A stretch of DNA of 64,000 bases from Bacteroidales bacterium (lineage in GTDB: Bacteria > Bacteroidota > Bacteroidia > Bacteroidales > G3-4614): positions 1-64,000 of the forward strand of contig JAFYPQ010000026.1 in assembly GCA_017559955.1 (NCBI GenBank), given 5' to 3'. Both the position numbers and the translations under genes were made by a program. The notes beneath the pieces are model-generated. The model was not told where the DNA came from, searched no databases, and was given only the letters and a program-made list of their open reading frames with translations. This document shows positions 34,050-44,359 of the stretch, piece after piece (position 1 is the first letter of the stretch; each line of letters begins with the position of its first letter).

Positions 34050-37000
34050 TTAGCATTTTGTAATTGCAATTTTAAGCATAAAACCATCGAAGTCGATGTC
34101 TGATGCATTTTCGGGCATTACCTCTTCGACAGAGATACTGTTTGCCAAAACCTGTTTTGCTATATAGTCTCCATATATCTCTACGGCTTTGTCTGTCTCT
34201 GGGTTTTTCTCAATTGCAACACAAATTTTGTCAGTAATTTCAAGACCTCCCGATTTACGCATATTTTGAATACGGTTTACAAGTTCACGGGCAATTCCCT
34301 CTTGTTTTAATTCGTCGGTAACGGTTATATCAAGAGCAACTGTTATGTTGCCTTCGTTGGCAACCAACCAACCGGGAATATCTTCCGAAATAATCTCGAC
34401 ATCATTTAACTCAATGGTAGCCTCTGCTCCTTCAATGTTAAATGTGAACGAGCCTGATTTCTCGAATGTTGAAATATCGTGTTGCTCCATATTAGCAATG
34501 GTTGCAGCAAGTTGTTTCATAATTTTACCATAACGAGGACCAAGTTTTTTGAAGTCGGGTTTTACTCTCTTAACCAAGATGCCTTCGGTGTCGTCAACGA
34601 ACTTAATCTCTTTAACATTAACCTCGTTTAGAACAAGCTCTTTTACTGCTTCGATTTGTTCTTTTTGAGTTTCGCTTACAACCGGAACCATAATAGCAGT
34701 AAGTGGTTGTCTTACTTTGATATTCACCTTGCGACGAAGAGCCAAAATCATAGAGGTCATATCTTGTGCAATCTTCATTCTCTCTTCAAGATCTTTGTTT
34801 ATTAATGTCTCGTTGCAAGCAGGGAATAGGCTCAAATGAACCGATTTATCATTGCGTCCTGTCGCTGCAGTTAAATCGCAATAAAGTTTGTCTGCGAAGA
34901 ATGGAGAAATAGGAGCCATTAACGAAGCAATGGTTTCAAGACAGGTATATAGAGTTTGGTATGCCGAAAGTTTATCGGTGTTCATACTTCCTCCCCAGAA
35001 ACGTTTGCGATTTAGACGCACATACCAGTTGCTCAAATTGTCGTTTACGAAGTCTGATATGGCACGTCCTGCACGAGTAGGCTCGTAGTTGTTATAATGT
35101 TCGTCAACCTCTTTAATCAAAGAGTTTAACAAAGATATAATCCATTGGTCGATTTCGGGACGTTCGCTGACAGGTATTTCGGCCTCTGCAAAGTTGAAGT
35201 TGTCAACATTTGCGTAAAGAGCAAAGAATGAGTATGTGTTATATAGTGTTCCGAAGAATTTGCGGCGAACCTCTTCCACTCCGTCAATATCAAATTTAAG
35301 GTTGTCCCAAGGAGAAGAGTTGGTAATCATATACCAACGCAATGGGTCAGAACCATATTTCTCGATAGCTCCGAATGGATCGACTGCATTGCCCAAACGT
35401 TTTGACATTTTGTTTCCATTTTTGTCAAGAACAAGACCGTTAGATACAACAGTTTTGTAGGCAATATTATCGAATACCATAGTGCCGATTGCGTGTAGAG
35501 TAAAGAACCAACCTCGAGTTTGATCGACACCCTCGGCAATAAAGTCAGCAGGGAAAATCTTGCGGTCGTCAAATAGCTCTTTGTTTTCAAACGGATAGTG
35601 AACTTGAGCGTATGGCATCGCACCAGAGTCGAACCATACATCAATCAAGTCTGTTTCACGTTTCATTGGTTTGCCTGTTGGCGAAACAAGTGTAATATCA
35701 TCAACGTATGGACGGTGTAGGTCAATCTTGTCGTAGTTAGCAGGAGAGTAGTCTCCGGGAACAAAACCAACGGCTTTATATGGGTTTTCGCTCATAACTC
35801 CTGCATCAACAGATTTTTCAATTTCGTTATAAAGCTCTTCAACCGAACCTATACAAATCTCTTCACCCTCTTCGCTACGCCAAATAGGTAGGGGAGTACC
35901 CCAGAAACGGCTACGAGATAAGTTCCAATCGTTAAGGTTTTCAAGCCATTTACCAAAACGTCCGGTACCTGTCGATTCAGGTTTCCAGTTAATGGTTTTG
36001 TTTAGTTCGCTCATACGCTCTTTACAAGCTGTCGAGCGTATAAACCAGCTATCCAAAGGATAGTATAATACGGGTTTGTCGGTACGCCAGCAGTGTGGAT
36101 AATTATGGACATGCTTTTCGATTTTGAAAGCTTTGTCAGAGGCTTTCATCATCATACAGATAGCAACATCCAAAGTCTCATCTTTTTCGGTTAGGTTGGC
36201 ATCATAAGCATTTTTTACAAATCTGCCCTCAAACTCTTTATATAGTTCTACGTTTACCGAGTTTTTGACAAACTCCTCGTCAAGTTCCTCAATCAAATAG
36301 AATTTACCGGCAAGGTCAACCATTGGGCGGGTTTCGCCTTTTTTGTTAATCATATGCAATGGAGCTATGCCTGCGGCTTTTGCAACAAAAGCATCGTCGG
36401 CACCAAAAGTGGGAGCAATGTGAACAATACCTGTTCCATCTTCTGTTGTTACATAATCACCGGGAATAACTTTGAATGCATTCTCTCCTGGGTTTACCCA
36501 AGGAATAAGTTGCTCATATTTCATACCAACAAGGTCGCTACCTTTATATTCGGCAACAATTCTGTATGGAACAACTTTGTCTCCTTGTTTGTACTCTTCC
36601 ATCGAAATTTCTGCACCTTTGGGGTTGAAGTGAGCTCCAACAAGAGCTTTGGCAAGAATAACGGTAATTGGTTTGCCTGAGTATGAGTTGTATGTTTCAA
36701 TTGCAACGTAATCGATTTTGTTGCCAACGCATAATGCGGTGTTTGAAGGCAATGTCCATGGAGTAGTTGTCCATGCCAAGAAGTATGGAGTACCCCATTT
36801 TGTCATCTCCTCTTTGGGCTCTAAAATTCTGAATTGTGCAACTGCGGTAGTGTCTTTAACATCTCGATAACATCCCGGTTGGTTTAATTCGTGCGAGCTC
36901 AAACCTGTTCCTGCTGCAGGAGAGTATGGCTGAATAGTATATCCTTTGTATAGTAAATCTTTGTTGTAAAGTTGTTTCAATAGCCACCAAAGAGTTTCGA

Positions 37001-37472
37001 TATATCTGTTGTCATATGTGATATATGGATCGGTCATATCAACCCAATAACCCATTTTATGAGTAAGGTCTTCCCACTCACGAGTGTATTTCATAACCTC
37101 TTTTCTGCAAGCGGAATTGTATTCTCCAACACTTATTGTTTTACCAATATCCTCTTTTGTGATACCAAGAAGTTTCTCAACACCAAGTTCAACGGGCAAA
37201 CCGTGAGTATCCCATCCCGCTTTGCGTTTTACCTGAAAACCTTTCATTGTTTTGTAACGGCAGAAAATATCTTTGATAGAGCGTGCCATTACGTGGTGAA
37301 TACCGGGCATACCATTAGCCGAAGGAGGTCCTTCAAAAAATACAAACGAAGGAGCTCCCTCTCTTAGTTCGTAGCTTTTGGCAAATACGCCCTCTTTATC
37401 CCATTTTTCAAGGATTTCTTTATTTATTTCCGAAAGATCGAATTTGTTATATTCGGTAAATTTCTTTTGCAT
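34050..37472 (-). CDS. ileS: Isoleucyl-tRNA synthetase
   Basis: Charges tRNA-Ile. 1140 residues, class I. The HIGH-region motif reads PSANGMPGIHHVMAR (~50-64) and the KMSKS motif NGNKMSKRLGN. The editing CP1 domain lies between (TTTPWTLPSNTALCVG), and an anticodon-binding domain plus long C-terminal region follow. The SANGMPGIHH form and length are of the eukaryote-like type, common in Bacteroidota and often less sensitive to mupirocin; that sensitivity is inference from family knowledge. Own promoter at 37510-37541. Confidence 0.97.
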   Translation of the reverse strand: MQKKFTEYNKFDLSEINKEILEKWDKEGVFAKSYELREGAPSFVFFEGPPSANGMPGIHHVMARSIKDIFCRYKTMKGFQVKRKAGWDTHGLPVELGVEKLLGITKEDIGKTISVGEYNSACRKEVMKYTREWEDLTHKMGYWVDMTDPYITYDNRYIETLWWLLKQLYNKDLLYKGYTIQPYSPAAGTGLSSHELNQPGCYRDVKDTTAVAQFRILEPKEEMTKWGTPYFLAWTTTPWTLPSNTALCVGNKIDYVAIETYNSYSGKPITVILAKALVGAHFNPKGAEISMEEYKQGDKVVPYRIVAEYKGSDLVGMKYEQLIPWVNPGENAFKVIPGDYVTTEDGTGIVHIAPTFGADDAFVAKAAGIAPLHMINKKGETRPMVDLAGKFYLIEELDEEFVKNSVNVELYKEFEGRFVKNAYDANLTEKDETLDVAICMMMKASDKAFKIEKHVHNYPHCWRTDKPVLYYPLDSWFIRSTACKERMSELNKTINWKPESTGTGRFGKWLENLNDWNLSRSRFWGTPLPIWRSEEGEEICIGSVEELYNEIEKSVDAGVMSENPYKAVGFVPGDYSPANYDKIDLHRPYVDDITLVSPTGKPMKRETDLIDVWFDSGAMPYAQVHYPFENKELFDDRKIFPADFIAEGVDQTRGWFFTLHAIGTMVFDNIAYKTVVSNGLVLDKNGNKMSKRLGNAVDPFGAIEKYGSDPLRWYMITNSSPWDNLKFDIDGVEEVRRKFFGTLYNTYSFFALYANVDNFNFAEAEIPVSERPEIDQWIISLLNSLIKEVDEHYNNYEPTRAGRAISDFVNDNLSNWYVRLNRKRFWGGSMNTDKLSAYQTLYTCLETIASLMAPISPFFADKLYCDLTAATGRNDKSVHLSLFPACNETLINKDLEERMKIAQDMTSMILALRRKVNIKVRQPLTAIMVPVVSETQKEQIEAVKELVLNEVNVKEIKFVDDTEGILVKRVKPDFKKLGPRYGKIMKQLAATIANMEQHDISTFEKSGSFTFNIEGAEATIELNDVEIISEDIPGWLVANEGNITVALDITVTDELKQEGIARELVNRIQNMRKSGGLEITDKICVAIEKNPETDKAVEIYGDYIAKQVLANSISVEEVMPENASDIDFDGFMLKIAITKC

Positions 37473-37509
37473 AATATTATGTTTCTATTGTTTTTCTGTA
37501 ATTGAGGTG

Positions 37510-37541
37510 CGAAGTTACTTAAATTCAGCTGAAAATGCAAA
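37510..37541 (-). promoter_or_regulatory. Promoter of ileS
   Basis: On the - strand TTTG (37538-37541), 20 bases, then TAACTTCG (37510-37517). The -33 box abuts the cstA stop codon. The -7 box has C in place of T, as in the TATCTTCG boxes elsewhere in the window. Confidence 0.65.
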
Positions 37542-39032
37542 TTAAGGCGTTAGTTTTTGACCTTGGTTTTTGCTTTTTTGCAATTCTTCTTTTTTACCAC
37601 TTTTTGCGATAAACCAAATTCCGCATAAAGTGGCAATGGCAATGCTTATTATAACTGATATATTATAGCTGAGGCCTGCTCCGACGGGAGAAAACAGAAT
37701 GAAGGTTAATGTCATTGCGGTCATAAATAATGCAGGGATATATGATATTATCCACCACATCCCTTTTCTCTCTCTTCTTAGAAATATGGCAATTGCCCAA
37801 AGAGTTATAACAGCCAATACCTGATTGCTCCATGCAAAATATCTCCATATGATTTCAAAACCATTTTTATCTAAGAGACTAAAAAGAAGAATTGTAATAG
37901 TTGCCACAAACAGAGGTATTGATATTGTTAACCTTCTCTTTAAACTCTTTTGCTCAAATTTAAAGAAATCGGCAATGATGAGGCGTGCCGAACGCAGAGC
38001 TGTGTCGCCTGTCGAAATAGGAGCGGCAATAACTCCGAGTATTGTAAGGAGACCTCCTGCTATACCAAGCCAATTGTTGGCTATGAGGTTTGTAATTGTT
38101 GCCGCATTTGAATTTGTGCTTTCGTCGGTAATCCCGAAAACTTGTTGCCCTTCGGGTGAAAAGAAATATGTTGCCGCCGCAGCCCATATAAGGGCTACAA
38201 TACCCTCTGTAATCATAGCTCCGAAAAATATGGGTCGTCCTTGCTTTTCGTTTTTCATACAGCGAGCCATAAGTGGCGATTGTGTTGCGTGAAATCCCGA
38301 AATTGCACCACAGGCAATACTTACAAACATCATTGGGAATATAGGATTTGAATCGCTGTCGGGGTGAGAATTTTTCAAAGCCTCATGAAATTCGGGAATA
38401 TTAGGGTTTTCGATAATCATATAACCTAAAATTCCTACTGCCATAAATAGTAAGGCAAATCCGAATATCGGATAAATTCTACCTATGATTTTATTTATAG
38501 GGAATAGGGTTGCGATTATGTAGTAGCCAAATATTACGAAAATCCAAAATGTATAGTCTAAATATTCAGGAGTAATACCGGCTAATAGGTTTGCGGGTCC
38601 CGATGTAAAAACAGCACTAACAATAATAAGCAGGAATATGGTGAATATTTGCATAATAAATTGGGTGTGTTTGCCCAAATATCTGCCAATTGTCGTAGGT
38701 AGTCCTTCGCCGTTGTTTCTGAGCGAAATCATACCGGCAAAGTAGTCGTGCATTGCACCTGCAAATATGCATCCAAATACAATCCATAAAAAGGATGCCG
38801 ATCCAAATTTGGCACCCATAATTGCTCCAAATACCGGACCTAATCCTGCAATGTTTAAAAACTGTATTAGAAATATTTTCCAATTTGGCAGAACAATATA
38901 ATCGACGCCGTCGGGATTGGCGATGGCGGGAGTCATTCTATTCTTGTCGGCACCAAAAATATGCTCGCAAAGTTTACCGTAAAAAAAGTAACCGGCAATT
39001 AAAATAGTAAGTGATATATAAAAAGTTATCAT
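37542..39032 (-). CDS. cstA: Carbon starvation protein CstA-family transporter
   Basis: A 496-residue polytopic membrane protein with about 14-16 hydrophobic segments. CstA landmarks: FFYGKLCEHIFGADKNRMTP, NIAGLGPVFGAIMGAKFG, HDYFAGMISLRNNGEGLPT, GFHATQSPLMARCM and STGDTALRSARLI. The E. coli relatives CstA and BtsT import peptides and pyruvate. At under 500 residues it is the short Bacteroidota form without the large C-terminal part. Substrate here unknown. Single gene, convergent with nothing; the next - strand gene ends 143 bases upstream. Confidence 0.92.
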   Translation of the reverse strand: MITFYISLTILIAGYFFYGKLCEHIFGADKNRMTPAIANPDGVDYIVLPNWKIFLIQFLNIAGLGPVFGAIMGAKFGSASFLWIVFGCIFAGAMHDYFAGMISLRNNGEGLPTTIGRYLGKHTQFIMQIFTIFLLIIVSAVFTSGPANLLAGITPEYLDYTFWIFVIFGYYIIATLFPINKIIGRIYPIFGFALLFMAVGILGYMIIENPNIPEFHEALKNSHPDSDSNPIFPMMFVSIACGAISGFHATQSPLMARCMKNEKQGRPIFFGAMITEGIVALIWAAAATYFFSPEGQQVFGITDESTNSNAATITNLIANNWLGIAGGLLTILGVIAAPISTGDTALRSARLIIADFFKFEQKSLKRRLTISIPLFVATITILLFSLLDKNGFEIIWRYFAWSNQVLAVITLWAIAIFLRRERKGMWWIISYIPALFMTAMTLTFILFSPVGAGLSYNISVIISIAIATLCGIWFIAKSGKKEELQKSKNQGQKLTP

Positions 39033-39102
39033 CCTATTTTCATTTAAACAAAAACTTTAATAAAACCAGAATGTAATACTAATTGTTGTTTTATGTAATA
39101 AT

Positions 39103-39110
39103 CAAATATA
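39103..39110 (-). promoter_or_regulatory. Possible -7 element for cstA
   Basis: TATATTTG on the - strand, 71 bases before the cstA start; no -33 TTTG at normal spacing. Confidence 0.4.
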
Positions 39111-39175
39111 CAATATATTAATTATATTTACCTCTCCCTCTGCTTTAATATGTAAATATACAAAACGCTTCTATA

Positions 39176-40732
39176 TTATAAGTTTAAATGTAAGGCTAAG
39201 TTCTCAGCACAACGCTCTCCGTCAATAGCAGCCGAAACAATACCTCCGGCATAACCTGCACCTTCTCCACAAGGGAATAATCCCTCTAATTTTATATGTT
39301 GCAAGTTGTCAATATTTCGGGGTATTCTCACAGGTGATGATGTACGAGTTTCGACGCCAATCATCAGTGCATCATTTGTTAAAAAGCCGTGAGCCTTTCT
39401 TCCAAATTGCTCAAAGCCGCCTTTCAATCTTTCGCTAATAAACTTAGGCATCCAAAAGTGTAATGGGGATGATATTACCCCGGGGGTGTATGATGTTGAC
39501 GGAAGGGTAGAAGAGAGCCTTCCTTTTACAAAATCCTCCATTCTTTGAGCAGGAGCAGTTTGCCCTTTTCCATTGGCAAAACACATCGCCTCCAATCTCT
39601 CCTGAAACTCCAATCCTGCTAATATCCCATTATATCCCTCTTTGCTTAAATCTTCGGGGCGAATTTCAACCACCATACCTGAATTACCCCATTTCGAACC
39701 TCGATTTGAAGGCGACATTCCGTTAACAACAATTTGATTGTCTCCGCTTGCAGCCGGAACAACAAATCCACCGGGACACATACAAAACGAATACACTCCA
39801 CGCTCTTTAACCTGGGTAACAAAAGCGTATTCGGCGGCAGGCAGATAATCACCTCTTCCTTTTTTACTATGATATTGAATACAATCCAACAGATGTTGAG
39901 GATGTTCTAACCTTACACCTACGGCAAATCCTTTTGCTTCAAGTTCAAAATTATTGTTGTGTAAATATCTGTAAACATCTCTTGCCGAGTGTCCTGTTGC
40001 AAGAATAACATCCCCTGTAAATTCACTTCCATCTTCGCAAATAATACCTTTTACACGGTTGTTATTCACTATAAGTTCAGTCATTTTTTTCTCGAAATGA
40101 ACCTCGCCACCCGAAGCTATTATTTGATTTCTTATAGCCTCAATAACTTTGGGAAGCTTATCGGTACCGATATGCGGGTGAGCATCCGATAGAATAGTCT
40201 CTGAAGCTCCAAACTGGCAAAGAATATTTAAAATTCTATCAACTGAACCTCTCTTTTTGCTACGGGTATAAAGTTTGCCATCGGAATAAGCACCTGCACC
40301 ACCTTCTCCAAACGAGTAGTTCGATTCTCCATTAACCTTATGCTCTCTGCTAATCAGTGCAATATCTTTACGTCGTGCGTGAACATCCTTCCCTCGTTCA
40401 ATAAGAATAGGTTTTATTCCCAGTTCGATAAGACGTAAGGAGGCAAACAACCCCGCAGGTCCTGCTCCAACCACAATAGCACTTTTGCACTTCGAAACAT
40501 CTTTGTATTCTCTGCGTTCAAAAGCATCGTTTTGAGGCTCTTCTCCACAATAAACTCTTACTCTTAGGTTTATGAAGATTGTCGATTTCCTTGCGTCAAT
40601 CGAACGTTTTATAATTCTTACAGCATTTATGCTTTTCGCATTAATACCACACTCTCTTTCAATATAAAGTTTGAGTTCGTTCTCTGTTGATGCAATCTTT
40701 GGGAAAACCCTTATATCAATATCTTTAACCAT
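39176..40732 (-). CDS. FAD-dependent oxidoreductase (COG2509-like)
   Basis: 518 residues. A ~90-residue N-terminal domain (FINLRVRVYCGEEPQNDAF) precedes a Rossmann FAD-binding motif, VVGAGPAGLFASLRLIELG, with GGAGAYSDGKLYTR further on and a C-terminal FAD motif (LFPCGEGAGYAGGIVSAAID). This layout matches the uncharacterised FAD-dependent dehydrogenase group COG2509. The substrate is unknown. It starts 12 bases after radA ends and is probably co-transcribed with it. Confidence 0.85.
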   Translation of the reverse strand: MVKDIDIRVFPKIASTENELKLYIERECGINAKSINAVRIIKRSIDARKSTIFINLRVRVYCGEEPQNDAFERREYKDVSKCKSAIVVGAGPAGLFASLRLIELGIKPILIERGKDVHARRKDIALISREHKVNGESNYSFGEGGAGAYSDGKLYTRSKKRGSVDRILNILCQFGASETILSDAHPHIGTDKLPKVIEAIRNQIIASGGEVHFEKKMTELIVNNNRVKGIICEDGSEFTGDVILATGHSARDVYRYLHNNNFELEAKGFAVGVRLEHPQHLLDCIQYHSKKGRGDYLPAAEYAFVTQVKERGVYSFCMCPGGFVVPAASGDNQIVVNGMSPSNRGSKWGNSGMVVEIRPEDLSKEGYNGILAGLEFQERLEAMCFANGKGQTAPAQRMEDFVKGRLSSTLPSTSYTPGVISSPLHFWMPKFISERLKGGFEQFGRKAHGFLTNDALMIGVETRTSSPVRIPRNIDNLQHIKLEGLFPCGEGAGYAGGIVSAAIDGERCAENLALHLNL

Positions 40733-40744
40733 ATAGTATAAATC

Positions 40745-42115
40745 TTATCCGAAAAGTTGGCGGAAAGCCTCTTCTACTTTACGCACTTCAATAACCTTTA
40801 TCGATAATTTACTTTTGTCAAAACCTTTAAGATTATCTGCCGGAATAATAATCTTTTTAAATCCGAGTTTGTCTGCTTCCGAAATGCGTTGTTCTATTCT
40901 GTTTACAGCCCTTATCTCTCCCGACAGACCAACTTCTCCTGTCATACATACGCCTCCGTCAATTGCAATATCCATATTTGAAGAGAGAATAGCACTTATA
41001 ACCGCCAAATCCATTGCAGGGTCATTAACTTTCAAGCCACCGGCAATATTAAGGAAAACATCTTTTTGAGCAAGTTTAAACCCTACACGTTTCTCTAAAA
41101 CGGCAAGAAGCATATTCATACGTTTTGCATCAAAACCTGTAGCCGAGCGTTGCGGAGTACCATAAACAGCACTGCTTACAAGCGATTGCGTCTCAATCAA
41201 AAAAGGTCTGGCACCTTCTATGGCAACTGCGGTAGCGACACCGCTCATACCTGCGTGAGATTGAGACAGAAGCAGTTCTGAGGGATTTTCTACGGGACGC
41301 AATCCGTCTTGACGCATTTCATAAATTCCCAGCTCTGAAGTATTGCCAAAGCGGTTTTTAATAGAACGCAGTATTCTGTACATATAGTGGCGGTCTCCCT
41401 CAAACTGAAGAACGGTATCAACAATATGTTCCAAAACCTTCGGACCCGCAATGCTTCCCTCTTTATTTATATGACCAATTACAATCACAGGAGTATTGTT
41501 CTCTTTTGCATATTTTAAAATAGCTGCGGCACACTCTCTTACTTGAGCCACGCTGCCTGCCGACGACTCCAATACATCTGTCGATATTGTCTGAATAGAG
41601 TCGATTATTAATAGTTGGGGTTCGACGTTTTTAATATGAGTAAAAATTCCTTCGAGCGAAGTGTCGCAAACAATATAACATTCACTATCCGAACAGCCTA
41701 TTCTTTCGGCACGCATCTTCAATTGACGGGCACTCTCTTCTCCCGAGACATAAAGAGTTCTTATACCTTTTAAACGCAGCATTGTTTGAAGAATAAGAGT
41801 CGATTTTCCAATGCCGGGTTCACCACCTATCAGCACCATCGATCCCGAAACAATTCCGCCACCTAAAACACGGTTAAACTCACAGTCGCCCATATCCATT
41901 CTAACCTCTTTGGTAGTCTTAATATCTTGAATAAGTGTGGGTTTAACTTTTTTAGATGTATCTCCAAATACCTCAGTTTTACCATTTGAAGATTTGGTGC
42001 TTACAATCTCCTCTACATACGAATTCCACTCACCGCAAGCGGGGCACTTTCCCAACCACTTGGGAGAGTCGGCACCGCACGCCGAACAAACATATATAGT
42101 CTTATTTTTTGCCAT
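40745..42115 (-). CDS. radA: DNA repair protein RadA (Sms)
   Basis: Branch-migration helicase helping RecA recombination. Start placed at 42115 (MAKNKTIYVC), giving 456 residues. The zinc finger is C10-x2-C13...C24-x2-C27 (CSACGADS, GKCPACGEWNSY). The RecA-like core has Walker A GGEPGIGKST, an LLIIDSIQT Walker B, and the RadA-specific KNRFGNTSELG. A Lon-protease-like C-terminal domain (~285-456: GLKVNDPAMDLAVISAILSS, GEVGLSGEIRAV) is complete. Full promoter at 42140-42170. Confidence 0.96.
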   Translation of the reverse strand: MAKNKTIYVCSACGADSPKWLGKCPACGEWNSYVEEIVSTKSSNGKTEVFGDTSKKVKPTLIQDIKTTKEVRMDMGDCEFNRVLGGGIVSGSMVLIGGEPGIGKSTLILQTMLRLKGIRTLYVSGEESARQLKMRAERIGCSDSECYIVCDTSLEGIFTHIKNVEPQLLIIDSIQTISTDVLESSAGSVAQVRECAAAILKYAKENNTPVIVIGHINKEGSIAGPKVLEHIVDTVLQFEGDRHYMYRILRSIKNRFGNTSELGIYEMRQDGLRPVENPSELLLSQSHAGMSGVATAVAIEGARPFLIETQSLVSSAVYGTPQRSATGFDAKRMNMLLAVLEKRVGFKLAQKDVFLNIAGGLKVNDPAMDLAVISAILSSNMDIAIDGGVCMTGEVGLSGEIRAVNRIEQRISEADKLGFKKIIIPADNLKGFDKSKLSIKVIEVRKVEEAFRQLFG

Positions 42116-42139
42116 AATCAATATCTCGCTTTAACCGTA

Positions 42140-42170
42140 CAAAAATAGTGTATAATTTATCATTTGCAAA
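42140..42170 (-). promoter_or_regulatory. Promoter of radA
   Basis: On the - strand TTTG (42167-42170), 19 bases, then TATTTTTG (42140-42147): an exact match to the Bacteroidota consensus, 25 bases before the start. Confidence 0.75.
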
Positions 42171-42191
42171 GAGCCATTGCACCTAATTGCA

Positions 42192-43130
42192 TTAAGGTTT
42201 GTTTTGATAAGCCAAAGGCGAACAACCTACAGCTTTTTTAAAATATACACCGAAGAACGATTGGTTTGCAAAGTTCAACATATCGCTGACTTGTTGAACA
42301 GAGTATTGTCCGCTTTTAAGAAGAGCTTTAGCTTCTAAAATAACATAATCCTTAATCCAATCTCCGGCGTGTCTTCCACTCACCTCAAAAATAACCTGCG
42401 ACAAATATTTTGGGGTAAGGCATAATTTATCGGCGTAAAAACCAATCTTGCGTTCTTTTATATGAAACTCTTCGAGTTCTTGCATAAATTGGTCGAATAC
42501 TCTGCTTTTACGATTTTTCTTTTCGCTATTTTCAAAATCGCTCGATTTAATTATAAGTCTGTAATAAGAGTAGAGCAGTATGTGAATATATTTTATAATA
42601 ATCTCGTTTTTGTAAACATCATTATTGTTTTCAATTATCTTTTTAATATTTGAGTATATGTTTTTAAACTCTTCAATTTCATCATTGTTAAGAGATAATA
42701 TGGGGGATTTTGATAAATATCGTTGGTTAACGATGGCTATTTGAGGATTTATGTCGTTATTCAGATAGTTTTTTGAAAAAGCAATAATCATAAGCCTGCA
42801 ATCATCCGAAATGTAGTTGCATTGACCAATCGTTCCTTCGGGAATAATTAATGCTTCATTTTCCGAGATTTTATATTCTGTCATATTCATTCTAATATTC
42901 ATATACCCATCGATACATAGAATAAATAGCGAAAATTTAATTTTAAACGGATGAGACGAAGATATTAATTCAGAGACATTGGCAAGTTTTGATAAATTAA
43001 AATCCCTATCAAACAGCTCTATATTGTCCGAAATAAAAATCTCGTCGTTATAAAAAAGACTCCACTCATTTCGTGGAATCATCATCATATTTAGTAATGC
43101 AAATTGTTTCGAGTTTTCCATATCTGTCAT
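42192..43130 (-). CDS. AraC-family transcriptional regulator
   Basis: 312 residues. The N-terminal ~180 residues include a cupin-like ligand-binding part (IDGYMNIRMNMTEYKISENE, LIIPEGTIGQC). The C-terminal ~100 residues are the double helix-turn-helix: IGFYADKLCLTPKYLSQVIF, GDWIKDYVILEAKALLKSGQ, YSVQQVSDMLNFANQSFFGV, ending FKKAVGCSPLAYQ. It is divergent from the RND efflux operon, so regulation of that operon and of itself is likely but inferred. Ligand unknown. Confidence 0.92.
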   Translation of the reverse strand: MTDMENSKQFALLNMMMIPRNEWSLFYNDEIFISDNIELFDRDFNLSKLANVSELISSSHPFKIKFSLFILCIDGYMNIRMNMTEYKISENEALIIPEGTIGQCNYISDDCRLMIIAFSKNYLNNDINPQIAIVNQRYLSKSPILSLNNDEIEEFKNIYSNIKKIIENNNDVYKNEIIIKYIHILLYSYYRLIIKSSDFENSEKKNRKSRVFDQFMQELEEFHIKERKIGFYADKLCLTPKYLSQVIFEVSGRHAGDWIKDYVILEAKALLKSGQYSVQQVSDMLNFANQSFFGVYFKKAVGCSPLAYQNKP

Positions 43131-43143
43131 TGCTTTTACACTA

Positions 43144-43151
43144 CAAATATA
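43144..43151 (-). promoter_or_regulatory. Possible -7 element for the AraC-family gene
   Basis: TATATTTG on the - strand, 14 bases before the start codon. Confidence 0.4.
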
Positions 43152-43300
43152 TCAATTAGAATAATAAAAAGCCTAATATTTAATCAAAAACATAAAAAAA
43201 ACACAAAATAGAACAATAGTAAAGAAAATCACGACAAAATATTTCTCTAAAAAAATGAGAAATTTGTAGTCTCGAAAATTAATTAAAAACATATATATCC

Positions 43301-44359
43301 ATGAAAAGAAATTTTAAATTTATTTTGCCTGCAATGGCAATATTCATTGGTGCGTGTTCGCAACCTACAATTACCCAATTCACGCCAAGTGTATATCTTA
43401 CAGAGCCCGAATCGATATCAGATGATGCAGAAAAAAAATATTCGGGAATAACCGAAGGAGCCGACGATATAAGTTTAGGTTTTAAAACTCCGGGAGAGAT
43501 AGACAAGATATATGTAAAAGAGGGAGACTATGTAAAAAAAGGAGATTTGTTGGCAGAGTTGGATAATAGCGATTACAAATTAGGAGTAGAAGCACTCGAA
43601 ATACAATATACGCAAGTAAAAGAGGAGGTTTCTCGAATTGAAAAGCTATACGAACAAAAGAGCGTATCTGTAAACGATTATGAGAAAGCCCAAGCCGGAT
43701 TAAAGCAACTTGGCATACAGTTGCAATTAAATAAAAACAAACTCGAATACACAAAACTATATGCACCAACCGATGGCTATATAGTTTCGGTCAACTTCTC
43801 AAAGGCCGAAATGGTTGATGCGGGAACAACACTATTCAAACTGTTGGATATTTCAAAAATGGAGATAATCGTCGATTTTCCTGTAAGTGAATACCAACAA
43901 CAATCAAAAATAAAAGAGGCATATTGTAAAGTAGCAGGAGTAGAAGAATTGCTACCTCTTAACTTATTAAGTATAACCCCTAAGGCTGACGGAAATCAGT
44001 TGTATCGAGCAAAATTTGCCATCCTAAAACCCGAAGTAAAATACTTAACTGCAGGAATGAATGTAGAGGTTGTAATAGTAACAGCTCAAGAGAATTGTGA
44101 AGGAGCCTACAAACTACCAATGAGTGCAATATTTAAAGATGGCGACAATTCGTGTGTATGGGTATTCAATACCGATTCAACCATAACAAAACAAGTTGTG
44201 GCAATAGATGAGAAAATAAAAGACGGAGAGATTGTTGTAACAACAGGTCTAAGCGGAGAAGAAAAAGTTGTACGCACAGGAGTCAATCATTTGCAAGAAG
44301 GCATAAAAGTACAACCAATCGAAAATAATTCAAAAACCAATGTAGGAGGGTTATTATAA
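43301..44359 (+). CDS. RND efflux periplasmic adaptor lipoprotein
   Basis: Bridges the inner-membrane pump and TolC. 352 residues; lipobox IGAC (Cys ~19). A biotinyl-lipoyl-like half-motif (GEIDKIYVKEGDYVKKGDLL), an alpha-hairpin (~95-145) and the matching second half (KLYAPTDGYIVSV) precede beta-barrel and membrane-proximal domains. Its stop overlaps the pump start (TAATG at 44357-44361), so the two are translationally coupled. Divergent from an AraC-type regulator. Confidence 0.92.
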   Translation: MKRNFKFILPAMAIFIGACSQPTITQFTPSVYLTEPESISDDAEKKYSGITEGADDISLGFKTPGEIDKIYVKEGDYVKKGDLLAELDNSDYKLGVEALEIQYTQVKEEVSRIEKLYEQKSVSVNDYEKAQAGLKQLGIQLQLNKNKLEYTKLYAPTDGYIVSVNFSKAEMVDAGTTLFKLLDISKMEIIVDFPVSEYQQQSKIKEAYCKVAGVEELLPLNLLSITPKADGNQLYRAKFAILKPEVKYLTAGMNVEVVIVTAQENCEGAYKLPMSAIFKDGDNSCVWVFNTDSTITKQVVAIDEKIKDGEIVVTTGLSGEEKVVRTGVNHLQEGIKVQPIENNSKTNVGGLL